A stretch of 64,000 bases of DNA from Caulobacter sp. X. Its GTDB lineage: Bacteria > Pseudomonadota > Alphaproteobacteria > Caulobacterales > Caulobacteraceae. The number at the start of each line of letters is the position of its first letter. Position 1 is the stretch's first letter. The notes under the pieces are model-generated. The model did no database searches and was not told the DNA's origin. It saw only the letters and a program-made list of their open reading frames with translations. Positions 36,770 to 46,120 of the stretch are shown here, piece by piece. Where the stretch lies: contig NZ_PEGF01000001.1 of assembly GCF_002742635.1 (NCBI RefSeq), positions 1,860,001-1,924,000 of the forward strand. The letters are read 5' to 3'. The position numbers and the translations under genes are program-made.

Positions 36770-37930
36770 ATGGCTGCGCTCGATCCGATCACGCCCGCCG
36801 CTCCGCCTAGTGGCGGGGGAACCTGGCGGTTTCCCGCGAACGAACCGCTGCGGCTGGATTCCGGCGCGGTGCTGGAAGGCCTGGAGATCGGCTACCAGAC
36901 CTACGGCCAGCTCAACGCCGACAAGTCCAACGCCATCCTGATCTGCCACGCCCTGACCGGCGACCAGTTCGTGGCCTCGCCGCATCCGACGACGGGCAAG
37001 CCTGGCTGGTGGCTGCGCATGATCGGGCCCGGCAAGCCGCTGGACCCGAACAAGCACTTCATCATCTGCTCGAACGTGATCGGCGGCTGCATGGGCTCGA
37101 CCGGCCCCGCCTCGATCAATCCGGCGACCGGCAAGGCCTATGGCCTGACCTTCCCTGTCATCACCATCGCCGACATGGTCCGCGCCCAGGCCATGCTGGT
37201 GAAGGCGCTGGGCGTCGAGACCCTGTTCGCCGTGATCGGCGGCTCGATGGGCGGCATGCAGGCCCAGCAGTGGGCGGTGGACTATCCCGAGCGCCTGTTC
37301 AGCGCCGTGGTGCTGGCCTCGGCCTCGCGCCACTCGGCCCAGAACATCGCCTTCCACGAGGTGGGCCGCCAGGCGATCATGGCCGATCCCGACTGGCGCG
37401 GCGGCGCCTATGCCGAGCACGGCGTCCAGCCTAGCAAAGGCCTGGCCGTCGCGCGGATGGCCGCGCACATCACCTATCTGTCCGAGCCGGCCCTGCAGCG
37501 GAAGTTCGGCCGCGAGCTGAAGCGCGACGGCCTGTCCTGGGGCTTCGACGCCGACTTCCAGGTCGAGAGCTACCTGCGCCACCAGGGGGCAAGCTTCGTC
37601 GATCGCTTCGACGCCAACAGCTATCTCTACATCACCCGGGCCACCGACTATTTCGACATCGCCGCCGCCCATGGCGGGGTGCTGGCCAAAGCGTTCACCG
37701 GGGCGCGGAACGTGCGGTTCTGCGTGCTCAGCTTCACCAGCGACTGGCTGTATCCGACCGCCGAGAGCCGCCATCTGGTGCGCGCCCTGACCGCCGCCGG
37801 CGCCAAGGCCGCCTTCGTCGAGATCGAGAGCGACAAGGGCCACGACGCCTTCCTGCTGGATGAGCCGGTGATGGACTCGGCCCTGGCCGGGTTCATCAGT
37901 TCGGCCGAGCGCGATCGGGGGCTGGCGTGA
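36770..37930 (+). CDS. metX: Homoserine O-acyltransferase MetX
   Basis: The 386-residue alpha/beta hydrolase-fold enzyme acylates homoserine for methionine synthesis. It has nucleophile Ser159 in [25 protein letters not shown], and C-terminal catalytic Asp/His regions SDWLYPT and GHDAFLLD. The ATG at 36770 is chosen by homology to the usual N-terminus; the upstream open frame belongs to the divergent sixA region. Only a weak AAGG precedes it. Acetyl versus succinyl specificity cannot be settled by eye. It overlaps metW (GTGA). Confidence 0.95.
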   Translation: MAALDPITPAAPPSGGGTWRFPANEPLRLDSGAVLEGLEIGYQTYGQLNADKSNAILICHALTGDQFVASPHPTTGKPGWWLRMIGPGKPLDPNKHFIICSNVIGGCMGSTGPASINPATGKAYGLTFPVITIADMVRAQAMLVKALGVETLFAVIGGSMGGMQAQQWAVDYPERLFSAVVLASASRHSAQNIAFHEVGRQAIMADPDWRGGAYAEHGVQPSKGLAVARMAAHITYLSEPALQRKFGRELKRDGLSWGFDADFQVESYLRHQGASFVDRFDANSYLYITRATDYFDIAAAHGGVLAKAFTGARNVRFCVLSFTSDWLYPTAESRHLVRALTAAGAKAAFVEIESDKGHDAFLLDEPVMDSALAGFISSAERDRGLA

Positions 37931-38589
37931 CGATCATCCGCGAGGACTTCCGCGAGATCCTGCGCCTGGTGCGGCCTGGCTCACGCGTGCTGGACGTGGG
38001 CTGCGGCGAGGGCGCGCTGCTGGATCTCCTGGCGCACGAGAAGCAGATCGACGGCCGCGGCCTGGAGCTCAGCGCCAGCGGCGTGGCGGCCTGCATGGCG
38101 CGCGGGCTGTCCGTCGTGCAGGGCGACGCCGACCAGGACCTCGATCACTTCCCCGATCGCTCGTTCGACTATGCGGTGCTGTCCCAGACCCTGCAGGCGA
38201 CGCGCAATCCGCGCCATGTGCTGAACGAGCTGCTGCGGATCGCCGAACGGGCCATCGTCTCGTTCCCGAACTTTGGCCACTGGCGGGTGCGCTGGTCGCT
38301 GCTGAGCCGGGGCCGGATGCCCGAGACCAAGGCCCTGCCCCTGCCCTGGTGGTCGACGCCGAACATCCACCTGTGCACCCTGGCCGACTTCATGGCCCTG
38401 ACCGAGGACCTGAACCTGCGCGTGGACGCCTGCGCCGCCTTCGCCGGCAAGGGCGCGGCGCGGCCGATCGACCCGACCAAGGCGATCGAGAACTGGCGCT
38501 CGGAAAGCTGTCTCTTCATGCTCAGCCGCAACGGCGGACCCGCGATACGGGAACCTTCGCCGGGCTCGGGCGATCTCTTCGGCGGATGA
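37927..38589 (+). CDS. metW: Methionine biosynthesis protein MetW
   Basis: A 220-residue MetW-family protein with a SAM-methyltransferase-like motif [22 protein letters not shown], and the family block [16 protein letters not shown] followed by [12 protein letters not shown]. MetW partners with MetX in proteobacteria. The GTG start overlaps the metX stop (GTGA), confirming co-translation. The C-terminal 25 residues ([18 protein letters not shown]) look like a short tail. Confidence 0.95.
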   Translation: MTIIREDFREILRLVRPGSRVLDVGCGEGALLDLLAHEKQIDGRGLELSASGVAACMARGLSVVQGDADQDLDHFPDRSFDYAVLSQTLQATRNPRHVLNELLRIAERAIVSFPNFGHWRVRWSLLSRGRMPETKALPLPWWSTPNIHLCTLADFMALTEDLNLRVDACAAFAGKGAARPIDPTKAIENWRSESCLFMLSRNGGPAIREPSPGSGDLFGG

Positions 38590-39365
38590 AGACGCTTCGT
38601 CTCATGACGTACAACGTCCACCGCTGCGTGGGCGCCGACCGCAAGCTTGACGTCGAGCGTGTGGCCGAGGTGATCGCCGCCGAGAAGCCGGACGTGGTGG
38701 CTCTGCAGGAGCTGGACGTCCGTCGCGCCCGCACGCGCGGGGTCGACCAGGCCCATCGCCTGGCGGAGCTGCTGAAGATGAGCTTCCACTTCCACCCGGC
38801 CATGGCCGTGGAGGAGGAGCTCTATGGCGACGCCATCCTCACCGCCCTGCCCGAGCGCCGGATCAAGGCCAAGGGCCTGCCGCTCTATCGCCGCGTGCCG
38901 GGCCTGGAGCCGCGCGGCGCGCTGTGGGTCGAGGTCGAGGTCGGCGGGACCAAGGTCCAGATCATCAACACGCACCTGGGCCTGGTGCCCCAGGAGCAGA
39001 AGCGCCAGGCCGCCGCCCTGCTGGGCCCGGACTGGATGGGCGATGACGCCTGGGTCGCGCCAGGGGTGGTGCTGGGCGACTTCAACGCCACGCCCTATTC
39101 GGCGACCTACCGGATGCTGAGGACCGCTTTGCGCGACGCCCAGGCGCCGTCGCCGGCCTGGCCGCGCCCGGCGACCGCGACCTTCCCATCCAGCTTTCCG
39201 TTCATGCGGATTGACCACGTCTTTCTGACGAAGGGTCTGGAAACACGCGGCGTACGCTCGCCCTACGACGCCCGCGCCCGCGTCGCCTCCGACCACCTTC
39301 CGCTGGTGGTCGAGCTGGAGATCACGGCTGCAGACGCTCCGGCGGCGCAGGGGGCGGAGCGGTAA
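38586..39365 (+). CDS. Endonuclease/exonuclease/phosphatase-family hydrolase
   Basis: A 259-residue EEP-fold protein beginning LRLMTYNVHRCVG. It has VALQELD, INTHLGL, VVLGDFNATP and the terminal ASDHLPLVVELEI, all expected metal and catalytic motifs of the Mg-dependent family. The ATG overlaps the metW stop (ATGA). The family includes nucleases and phospholipid phosphatases. The next gene, on the opposite strand, encodes a phospholipase D-like protein, and in other bacteria EEP and PLD genes often neighbour each other in lipid-related contexts. Its last 44 bp overlap that convergent gene. Confidence 0.92.
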   Translation: MKTLRLMTYNVHRCVGADRKLDVERVAEVIAAEKPDVVALQELDVRRARTRGVDQAHRLAELLKMSFHFHPAMAVEEELYGDAILTALPERRIKAKGLPLYRRVPGLEPRGALWVEVEVGGTKVQIINTHLGLVPQEQKRQAAALLGPDWMGDDAWVAPGVVLGDFNATPYSATYRMLRTALRDAQAPSPAWPRPATATFPSSFPFMRIDHVFLTKGLETRGVRSPYDARARVASDHLPLVVELEITAADAPAAQGAER

Positions 39366-40833
39366 GCCGCGCCAGATCACGTTTCAGGCGGGCGCGGCGC
39401 CCCCACGGCCGCCAGGCGTCGTCGGGCGCGATGGCGTCGCCCAGGCTCCAGTCCGCGATGAACTTCTGGATGCGGCCCAGCTTGCGGACCGGCGCCGGCC
39501 GCAGGCGGCGGGGCGGGCCGCCATGGACGTCCAGCGCGTTGATCGCCGCCGCCAGACCGCCTTCGCGCTCCATGGCCTCCAGCACCTCGGTCGCCGAGCG
39601 GTCGATGAAGTGGCCCACCAGCCGCCCGAGGAACGCCCTGACGGTCTCGCGCTCCAGATCGGTGCGCGCCTCGAAGGCCAGGTCGCACTCGCTGTCGAGG
39701 CCGATCGAGCGATTGTTGAGGTTGGCCGAACCGATCCGCAGCAGCCGGTCGTCGATGATCGTGACCTTGGAATGGACGATGATCGGCCCGCCCTGCGGCG
39801 TATGGGCCGAGAAGGCCGAGAAACGATGGTGAATATCGACCTCGCGCAAGCGGTTGATCGCCGCCGTCCGGGCGCTGTCCATGGTCATCTGGTCGAAATA
39901 GCTGGGACTGCGCGCCGGGCCGATCGTGACCACCTCGGGCCCGTCCGGCTCGAACAGGCGCTCGGCCAGGGCTTCGACGATGATCGGCGAGGTCAGGTAC
40001 TGGTTCTCAAGATAGATCAGCCGCCGCGCGCTGCGGATCGCCGCCAGGTGCAGCAGCAGGCATTCGGTGATCTCAGGACGCCCCCGCCACTCCGCCGAGG
40101 TGCGGGCCACCGCGACCGGCAGCCGACGAAGGTCCGGCGTCAGGTGATCGGGCCAGGGGGTGACCCCGGGCCGGTGCGGCCGCTCGATCGTATCGCCGCC
40201 CGAGGCCCGCCAGCGATCGATGAACAGGTCGGCCATCGCCTCGGCGGCGCGGCCGTCGACCAGCATCGAAACCTCGTGGCGCGGCGGGTAGTGGCGGCCG
40301 GTCGGCAGGCGGCGCAGGGGATTATTGTCCAGGTGCCGACAGTCGTCCCAGCGATCCACGCCGATGTCGCCGCCGCTGACCAGCGCCGTGACGCCGTCGA
40401 TGATCACCGCCTTCTGGTGGTGACAGGCGCTGGCGGGAAGGGTGGCGTCCAGGCGGTACTTGACCCGCGAGCCGGCGAAGAAGGCCGCGCCGCGATGGGG
40501 GCCGAACAGCTGTGAGGCGGCGATCGGGAACGGCATGTCCCAGGTCAGCACCCGCACGTCCAGCGCCGGGTTCAGCGCCGCCTGCCGACGCAGGATCAGG
40601 CCGACACGGTCGGCCTGAGTCGGATCGCGGCTCTTGCGCACGCGATCGGGGTCGAGCCGCGTCAGCGGATCGAACACCCAGGCCAGGATCCAGATCGACT
40701 TCCTGGCCGACAGCAGAAGCGGCTTGAGCGCGTCGAACGTCTCGTCGTTGTCGATCATCAGGGCCACGCGGTCGGCGGCCTCGACGCGCCAGCAGGTCTG
40801 GCCCGGCTCAAAAACGGAAGAAGCTGAATCCAT
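39322..40833 (-). CDS. Phospholipase D-like / cardiolipin synthase-like protein
   Basis: The 503-residue protein has two HKD motifs: HHQKAVIIDGVTALVSGGDIG in the first half and IVHSKVTIIDDRLLRIGSANLNNRS in the second. IYLENQYLTS precedes the second, as in bacterial PLD proteins. There are no obvious membrane segments, unlike classical cardiolipin synthase A, so soluble phospholipase D or phosphatidyltransferase activity are both open. The C-terminus overlaps the convergent EEP gene by 44 bp. Confidence 0.9.
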   Translation of the reverse strand: MDSASSVFEPGQTCWRVEAADRVALMIDNDETFDALKPLLLSARKSIWILAWVFDPLTRLDPDRVRKSRDPTQADRVGLILRRQAALNPALDVRVLTWDMPFPIAASQLFGPHRGAAFFAGSRVKYRLDATLPASACHHQKAVIIDGVTALVSGGDIGVDRWDDCRHLDNNPLRRLPTGRHYPPRHEVSMLVDGRAAEAMADLFIDRWRASGGDTIERPHRPGVTPWPDHLTPDLRRLPVAVARTSAEWRGRPEITECLLLHLAAIRSARRLIYLENQYLTSPIIVEALAERLFEPDGPEVVTIGPARSPSYFDQMTMDSARTAAINRLREVDIHHRFSAFSAHTPQGGPIIVHSKVTIIDDRLLRIGSANLNNRSIGLDSECDLAFEARTDLERETVRAFLGRLVGHFIDRSATEVLEAMEREGGLAAAINALDVHGGPPRRLRPAPVRKLGRIQKFIADWSLGDAIAPDDAWRPWGRRARLKRDLARLTAPPPAPPERLQP

Positions 40834-40923
40834 GTCGCCCTGAACGCCGTGAACCTGGACAACGCGCGGAGCCTAGCTATGGCTCCGCTTCAAGGCGAGG
40901 TCGTGTCGAAAGACGTCCGGACG

Positions 40924-41268
40924 CTATCCGGCGATGGCGGCCGCGTCACGCTCGCCGGTGCGAATGCGCAGGGCCTGTTCCAGGTCCATGACGAAGACCT
41001 TGCCGTCGCCGATCTTGCCGGTGTTGGCCGTGCGCTGCAGGGCCTCGATCACGGGCTCGAGGACGTCGGTGGGCACGGCGATTTCCAGCTTCACCTTGGG
41101 CAGCAGCTTCACCTCGTATTCGGCGCCGCGATAGACCTCGGTCTTGCCCTTCTGGCGGCCATAGCCGCGCACCTCGGTCACGGTCAGGCCCGACGCCCCC
41201 GCCTCGGTGACCGCTTCGAGCACCGCGTCCAGGCGGCTCGGCTTAATCACGGCGACGATCATCTTCAT
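40924..41268 (-). CDS. glnB: Nitrogen regulatory protein P-II
   Basis: A 114-residue PII protein with MKMIVAVIKPSRLDAV, the T-loop containing Tyr51 (TEVYRGAEYEV, the uridylylation site), the B-loop TGKIGDGKVFV and the C-loop RIRTGE. It senses ATP/ADP and 2-oxoglutarate and relays nitrogen and energy status. Neither glnA nor amtB is adjacent, so the choice between glnB and glnK naming is arbitrary. It appears monocistronic. A CGAGAG stretch lies before the ATG. Confidence 0.93.
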   Translation of the reverse strand: MKMIVAVIKPSRLDAVLEAVTEAGASGLTVTEVRGYGRQKGKTEVYRGAEYEVKLLPKVKLEIAVPTDVLEPVIEALQRTANTGKIGDGKVFVMDLEQALRIRTGERDAAAIAG

Positions 41269-41345
41269 GGCGGGCTCTCGCGAACAACAGGTGGTTGCGA
41301 CTCCAAGCTAGGCGTCCGGAGGCCCGGCTCCAAGCCCGTTCGCGC

Positions 41346-42131
41346 TCAAGGCTTGCTCGGCGCCTTATGAACGGGCGCCGGACGCTCCTTGCCGTGGCGC
41401 ACGGGGGCCGGGCCGGCGGGACTGGGCAGCAGCACGCCCGGGGCGAAGACCCGCGCCGGCGCCTTACGCCCTTGCGGCTTCACGGCGAAGGTCTGCTTGA
41501 TCGCCTCCATCAGGATCACGCCGGCGAAGCGCGGCCAGAGGCGCGCCCCAACCTGCTCGAAGCCCTCGGCCCAGCCCGACATGGCGGCGAAGGGCGGCAC
41601 GTAGAGCGCCCGCGTCCAGCCGGCTGGCTCCAGCCCCGCCTCGCGGATCAAGCTCTCCAGCTGGCCGCGGCTGTAGGGACGGCCGTGCCCGAAGGGCGTG
41701 CCCTCGGCGCCGGTCCAGACGCCGTCGCGCGACGAGACCGCCACGATCAGGCGGCCGGTCGGGGCCATGACCCGCCCGATCTCGGCCAACAGGGCGGCGG
41801 GATCATCGGCCTCTTCCAGCGCATGGACGGCCAGGACGCGATCGAACAGGGCGTTGGGCAGCGGCAGCGCCGTCTCCTCGACCAGGCAGGCCTGGTTGCG
41901 GGCGCCGTGCGGCCAGACCTCGACGCCCTGCTGGGCCGGCATGGCCGCCACCACCCGACGAGCGTTGGCCCGGGCCGCGTCCAGGAACGGCGTGGCGTAG
42001 CCAAGACCCAGCACGTCGAGGCCCCGGGTGTCGCCCCAGGCTTCCTCGACCTTTCGCGTGAGCATGGTCCGGGCCGCGCGCCCCAGCGGGGCGGCGTAGA
42101 AGGCCCTGAGATCGAGCACGTCGCGGCGCAT
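41346..42131 (-). CDS. SAM-dependent methyltransferase (Methyltransf_11 type)
   Basis: A 261-residue protein with a class I fold: LDVLGLGYATPFLDAAR at motif I (the usual GxGxG is relaxed to GLGYA), DRVLAVHALEEADDPAALL and MAPTGRLIVAVSSR. The C-terminal ~40 residues are Pro/Lys-rich. GGGAG six nucleotides before the ATG supports the start. It diverges from gloB. In many alphaproteobacteria a similar methyltransferase sits beside gloB. The substrate is unknown. Confidence 0.85.
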   Translation of the reverse strand: MRRDVLDLRAFYAAPLGRAARTMLTRKVEEAWGDTRGLDVLGLGYATPFLDAARANARRVVAAMPAQQGVEVWPHGARNQACLVEETALPLPNALFDRVLAVHALEEADDPAALLAEIGRVMAPTGRLIVAVSSRDGVWTGAEGTPFGHGRPYSRGQLESLIREAGLEPAGWTRALYVPPFAAMSGWAEGFEQVGARLWPRFAGVILMEAIKQTFAVKPQGRKAPARVFAPGVLLPSPAGPAPVRHGKERPAPVHKAPSKP

Positions 42132-42197
42132 TGAGTCTCCCGAGCTTGGAGGTCATCCTTGTATTCGCGCCCGCGTCGTGGCGATAGAGCTTGCGCC

Positions 42198-42947
42198 ATG
42201 CCGATCACCGTCCACCAGTTCCCTTGCCTGTCCGACAACTACGGCTTTCTCGTCCGCGACGAGGCCAGCGGCCAGGTCGCGACGATCGACACGCCCGACG
42301 CCGAGGCGATCCTGGTCAAGCTGGGCGAGCTGGGCTGGACGCTGGACCTGATCCTCAACACCCACTGGCACCCGGATCACGCCGGCGGCAACGCGGCGCT
42401 GAAGGCGGCGACCGGCGCGACGATCGCGGGCCCCGAGGAGGTGACCCGGATCGCGCCGCTGGATCGCGCGCTCAAGGACGGTGATGTGATCATGCTGGGC
42501 GAGACCCGCTTCGACGTGCTGGACACGGGCGGCCACACCCTGGGCCACATCAGCTATCACGACGCGGCCGACGGGATCGCCTTCGTCGGCGACACCCTGT
42601 TCGCCCTGGGCTGCGGCCGCCTGTTCGAGGGGACGGCCGAGCAGATGTGGACGTCGCTGTCGCGCCTGGCCGCCCTGCCCGACCAGACCACCGTCTATTG
42701 CGCGCACGAATACACCGCCTCGAACGCCCGCTTCGCGCTGTCGGTCGACAGCGACCCGGCGCTGAAGGCGCGGGCCGACGCCGTGTTCGCCGCCCGCGAG
42801 CGGGGCGAGCCGACCGTACCCACCACCATCGCCGCCGAGAAGGCGACCAATCCGTTCCTGCGCGCGCCCCTGCTACGCCCCGACAAGGCCTCGGCCGCCG
42901 AGGCCTTCGCCGAGATCCGCGCCGCCAAGGACAGCTTCAAGGGATGA
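42198..42947 (+). CDS. gloB: Hydroxyacylglutathione hydrolase (glyoxalase II)
   Basis: The 249-residue metallo-beta-lactamase-fold enzyme has NTHWHPDHAGGN (the THxHxDH metal motif), a GGHTLGHISYH element and the C-terminal CAHEYTASNARFAL typical of glyoxalase II. It hydrolyses S-lactoylglutathione in methylglyoxal detoxification. I start at 42198 (MPITVHQFPCLSDNYGFL); the frame runs 13 codons further. No Shine-Dalgarno is seen, and GATAGAGC about 10 nt before the ATG hints at a very short leader. It overlaps the cupin gene (ATGA). Confidence 0.95.
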   Translation: MPITVHQFPCLSDNYGFLVRDEASGQVATIDTPDAEAILVKLGELGWTLDLILNTHWHPDHAGGNAALKAATGATIAGPEEVTRIAPLDRALKDGDVIMLGETRFDVLDTGGHTLGHISYHDAADGIAFVGDTLFALGCGRLFEGTAEQMWTSLSRLAALPDQTTVYCAHEYTASNARFALSVDSDPALKARADAVFAARERGEPTVPTTIAAEKATNPFLRAPLLRPDKASAAEAFAEIRAAKDSFKG

Positions 42948-43411
42948 GTGAGAGCGTGATGGATAGAGCTGTCGCGGGCGACCTGGGCGCCAAGGAGATC
43001 ATCCGGATGCTGGACCTCCAGCCGCACCCGGAAGGCGGCTGGTACCGCCAAACCTTCCAGGACGAGCCGGGCCCCGACGGGCGCGCGAAGTCGACCTGCA
43101 TCTACTTCCTGCTCGAGGCCGATCAGGTCTCGGTCTGGCATCGCGTCGACGCGGTCGAGACCTGGCACTGGTACGCGGGCGCGCCGATCTCGATCAGCCT
43201 GTCGCCGCCCGACGGCAAGGGCGTCACCGCCTATGTGCTGGGGCCGGATCTGCGGGCCGGCTGCCGTCCCCAGGTGGTCGTGCCGACCTCTTGGTGGCAG
43301 ACCGCCGTCAGCCTGGGCGCCTGGACCCTGGTCGGCTGCACCGTCGCGCCGGGCTTCAGGTTCGAAGGCTTCGAAATGGCCGCGCCGGACTGGGCGCCGT
43401 CCCGCGCCTAA
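42944..43411 (+). CDS. Cupin DUF985 protein
   Basis: A 155-residue cupin of the DUF985 family: HPEGGWYRQTF, TCIYFLLEADQVSVWHRVDAVETWHWYAGAP, then VVPTSWWQTAVSLGAWTLVGCTVAPGFRFEGFEMA, all diagnostic. Histidines of the cupin metal site appear present (WHR, WHW). The ATG overlaps the gloB stop (ATGA); an ATG at 42959 is an alternative. The reaction is unknown; epimerase-like or sugar-isomerase-like roles have been suggested for related cupins. Confidence 0.9.
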   Translation: MSESVMDRAVAGDLGAKEIIRMLDLQPHPEGGWYRQTFQDEPGPDGRAKSTCIYFLLEADQVSVWHRVDAVETWHWYAGAPISISLSPPDGKGVTAYVLGPDLRAGCRPQVVVPTSWWQTAVSLGAWTLVGCTVAPGFRFEGFEMAAPDWAPSRA

Positions 43412-43557
43412 ATCCCGGGCGCAGGCCGCGACTTTTCGCCGCAGAGCTTCTTTTTAATACCCAAACTGGGCAACTTAGTCGCATGGCTTTGCCATTGCAG
43501 GCGTGCAATCCTTTTCAAGTCAGCCCAAAGGCTGACGCAGGGGGAGTTGCTTTAAAG

Positions 43558-43998
43558 ATGTCCGAAGAGTTCGTGAACGTTCGTGCTGTCCATCGCTACG
43601 CGACCGATTACATGTTGCGTTGGGTGGAGATCGCGAATGAAGTCCATCACGCGGACATTCTGTACAGCCTTGTCTTCACGACACTTTGGGCCGGCAACAC
43701 CTCGCACCTGCGCGGCTCGGTCTATTCCGAACTTGAGGACGTGCCGCCCGATCACGAGCGTCGCCCGCTGACGGTGCGCCAGGTCGCGGACTCGCTCGGC
43801 CTCCCCTACGAGACCGTCCGCCGCCGGTTCGTCGAGATGCTGGATCGCGGCGTCGCCAAGCGCGTGGGCCGCGAAGGCTTCATCGTGCCGCAGGAAGTGT
43901 TTGCCAAGCCCGAGTTCATGCACAGCCTGCGCCGCTCGCACCAGAGCCTGATGCGCTTCCTCAAAGAGCTGAAGTCGGTCGGCGTGGACGCCGGCTGA
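43558..43998 (+). CDS. Helix-turn-helix transcriptional regulator (Crp-like HTH)
   Basis: A 146-residue protein starting MSEEFVNVRAVHRYATDYML with the HTH LTVRQVADSLGLPYETVRRRFVEML about residues 80-104, followed by a wing VAKRVGREGFIVP. There is no cyclic-nucleotide domain. A GGGGAG about 11 nt upstream supports the ATG at 43558; the frame is open further back through the cupin-side intergenic region. Targets are unknown. It converges on the LacI-type gene with 11 bp between stops. Confidence 0.82.
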   Translation: MSEEFVNVRAVHRYATDYMLRWVEIANEVHHADILYSLVFTTLWAGNTSHLRGSVYSELEDVPPDHERRPLTVRQVADSLGLPYETVRRRFVEMLDRGVAKRVGREGFIVPQEVFAKPEFMHSLRRSHQSLMRFLKELKSVGVDAG

Positions 43999-44009
43999 CC
44001 GCCCTTCTC

Positions 44010-45044
44010 TCAAGCGCTTTCGCGGACAACCAGCTCAACCGGCGAGATGGTCGATGGAGAGGCCACGCCCTCCATGCGGCGGAACAGCAGATCGACCATG
44101 ATCCGCGCGCCCGCCTCCAGGTCCTGACGGATCGTGGTGAGCGGCGGCGTGCTGTGCTGAGCCAGCAGGATGTCGTCGAACCCGACCACCGCCACGTCGC
44201 CTGGCACGCTCTTGCCCGCCCGCTGCAGCGTCGTCAGCGCGGCCAGGGCCAGGACGTCGGAGAAGGCGAACACGGCGTCGAAAGCGACGCCCGAGGCCAG
44301 AAGGCCCTCCATCGCTCTCTGCGCGTCACAGCGGGTGTAGTGCGACCGGATCACCAGCGCGGGATCGAACGCCACGCCTGCCTCCTCAAGGCCCTTGCGG
44401 TAACCCTCGAACCTCTGAGTCGCCTCGGGCGCGTCGATCTCGCCCAGGAAGGCGATCCGGCGCCGCCCCCGCGCGATCAGATGCGACACGGCCAGGCGGC
44501 CGCCCTCGCGATTGTCGCTGCCGACCAGGCAGTAGCGGTGCCCCGGCATCGGAGCGCCCCAGACAACCATCGGGCGATAGGTGTCGGCGACGCTGTTGAG
44601 CGCTTCATGCTGGGTGCTCTGGCCGATGATCAGCAGGCCGTCGGCGCGGTGTGACTGAATGATCCTGTCCAGCCAGCCCGGCTCGGTGGTGATCACCTTG
44701 TTCAAGAGCACCAGATAGTCGCGGCGCGTGATCTCGTCGGCGAGGCGACCGACCATCTCCAGAAAGAACGGATCGGAGATCATCTGCCCGGCTTCGTGGG
44801 CCAGGGGAATGATGACGCCGATGGTGTCGGTCTTGCGCAGGCGCAGGCTGCGGGCCGACTGGTTGACGACATAACCGTGAGTCTGGGCGATCTCGACGAT
44901 CTGGTCGCGCAGGGTCTTGGGGATCAGCGGATTGCCGGCCAGAGCCCGCGAGACCGTCGAGATCGACACCCCCGCCATACGAGCGATGTCGGCCATCTTC
45001 AGGCGGCCGCGCTCGGGAGCCAGAACGAGATCGGGGCTATCCAT
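44010..45044 (-). CDS. LacI-family transcriptional regulator
   Basis: A 344-residue regulator. The N-terminal HTH is ADIARMAGVSISTVSRALAGNPLIP, the hinge region RSLRLRKTDTIGVIIPL, and the periplasmic-binding-like effector domain ends VVGFDDILLAQHSTPPLTTIRQD. I begin at the ATG at 45044; a GTG at 45068 would add eight residues (MRKVSLVV). No sugar transport or catabolic genes flank it, so the effector cannot be inferred. The effector pocket typically binds a sugar. Confidence 0.93.
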   Translation of the reverse strand: MDSPDLVLAPERGRLKMADIARMAGVSISTVSRALAGNPLIPKTLRDQIVEIAQTHGYVVNQSARSLRLRKTDTIGVIIPLAHEAGQMISDPFFLEMVGRLADEITRRDYLVLLNKVITTEPGWLDRIIQSHRADGLLIIGQSTQHEALNSVADTYRPMVVWGAPMPGHRYCLVGSDNREGGRLAVSHLIARGRRRIAFLGEIDAPEATQRFEGYRKGLEEAGVAFDPALVIRSHYTRCDAQRAMEGLLASGVAFDAVFAFSDVLALAALTTLQRAGKSVPGDVAVVGFDDILLAQHSTPPLTTIRQDLEAGARIMVDLLFRRMEGVASPSTISPVELVVRESA

Positions 45045-45198
45045 GACGACCAGAGAGACCTTGCGCACGAGAAACGCCCGCGCGAACGCCGCCGCCGGCC
45101 AGGCGGGACGCGCACGGACATGCTTTCAAGAACGCTGGTATCGGCCGAGGGTAAACACGACCTAAGGCTTTATGGTTACGCCGACGCGATCTTAGGTC

Positions 45199-45981
45199 CT
45201 AGCGGTCCATCACCTTGATGATGCGCTTGGACGACGGGCGGCCCGCCAGGCCGTTCCCAGGGGCGTAGGTGACGATCAGCGAGCCGTCCTTCAACTGCGC
45301 GCCGGGCTTTCGGCCTTCGGTCAGCAGCACGCGCCCGACCTTCGAGAGCAGCGATCGGTCGCCCTTGCGCGCCGCCGCCTCGAACGCCTCGGCCGTCACG
45401 ATGGCGGAATCGGCGATCAGGACGGAGGTCTCGGGGCGAGCGTCTTCCAGCGTGGCGAACTCGATCTGGCGCTGGGCGGCTCGACTGGCGCGATTGGCCG
45501 CGATGACGAGGCGCTGGAACAAGGCGGCGACCGACAGGACCGCCGGGGGTTGGATCGAGGACGCCCGGCCGGACAGGGCGGCCGCCGCGCCCATCGGCAC
45601 GTCGTCGGTGAACAGGATCACCCCACCCAGCTTGGTGACCCGCAGGACCGGCTCGCCCAGGTCGTTGCGATAGATGACGTCGCCGCGCGAGGCTGGCTGG
45701 GGCGACAGCACCCAGACCTCGGTGCTGTTGTCGAACTTGATCAGAGGCTGGGGCGCGGCCTTGTCGAAGACGAAGGTCCCGCCCGTTTCGGAGACATAGC
45801 GCGCGACCGGCGGCGCCGCCACGCGCCGCGCCTCGGCCGCGCCGCGATGCCCCAGCAAAGCGTCCCGCAGCGAATGCGGCAGCTGCTGAGCGTTCGCCGC
45901 CCCCGCCATGAGCATCAGAGCGAGGATCGACAGGGCCGCTTTCGCCCCGCTCACGCTCAACTCCGCCTTACAGAATTTCAT
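45199..45981 (-). CDS. Exported hypothetical protein, possibly DUF4908
   Basis: A 260-residue protein starting MKFCKAEL, with a signal peptide (LSILALMLMAGAANA, cleavage before QQLPHS). The mature part has RYVSETGGTFVFDKA, VWVLSPQPASRGDVIYRNDLGEPVLRVTKLGG and a C-terminal RRIIKV-like tail. The layout and size fit my memory of DUF4908, a Caulobacterales-rich family, but I cannot verify this. No enzyme motif is visible. It is monocistronic, between the LacI gene and phbB. Confidence 0.7.
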   Translation of the reverse strand: MKFCKAELSVSGAKAALSILALMLMAGAANAQQLPHSLRDALLGHRGAAEARRVAAPPVARYVSETGGTFVFDKAAPQPLIKFDNSTEVWVLSPQPASRGDVIYRNDLGEPVLRVTKLGGVILFTDDVPMGAAAALSGRASSIQPPAVLSVAALFQRLVIAANRASRAAQRQIEFATLEDARPETSVLIADSAIVTAEAFEAAARKGDRSLLSKVGRVLLTEGRKPGAQLKDGSLIVTYAPGNGLAGRPSSKRIIKVMDR

Positions 45982-46120
45982 GCGATCCGTACTGCCCGCC
46001 GACTGGGGCGAATCTTGGACGGCAAAGCGTCGTTCCCCCGAAGACGGGCGCATGAGGCCAAAACGCCACAGTCGCCGTCAAGCCCGAGTTCGGGGGACGC
46101 GGTCGATACGGAGCGGCCGA

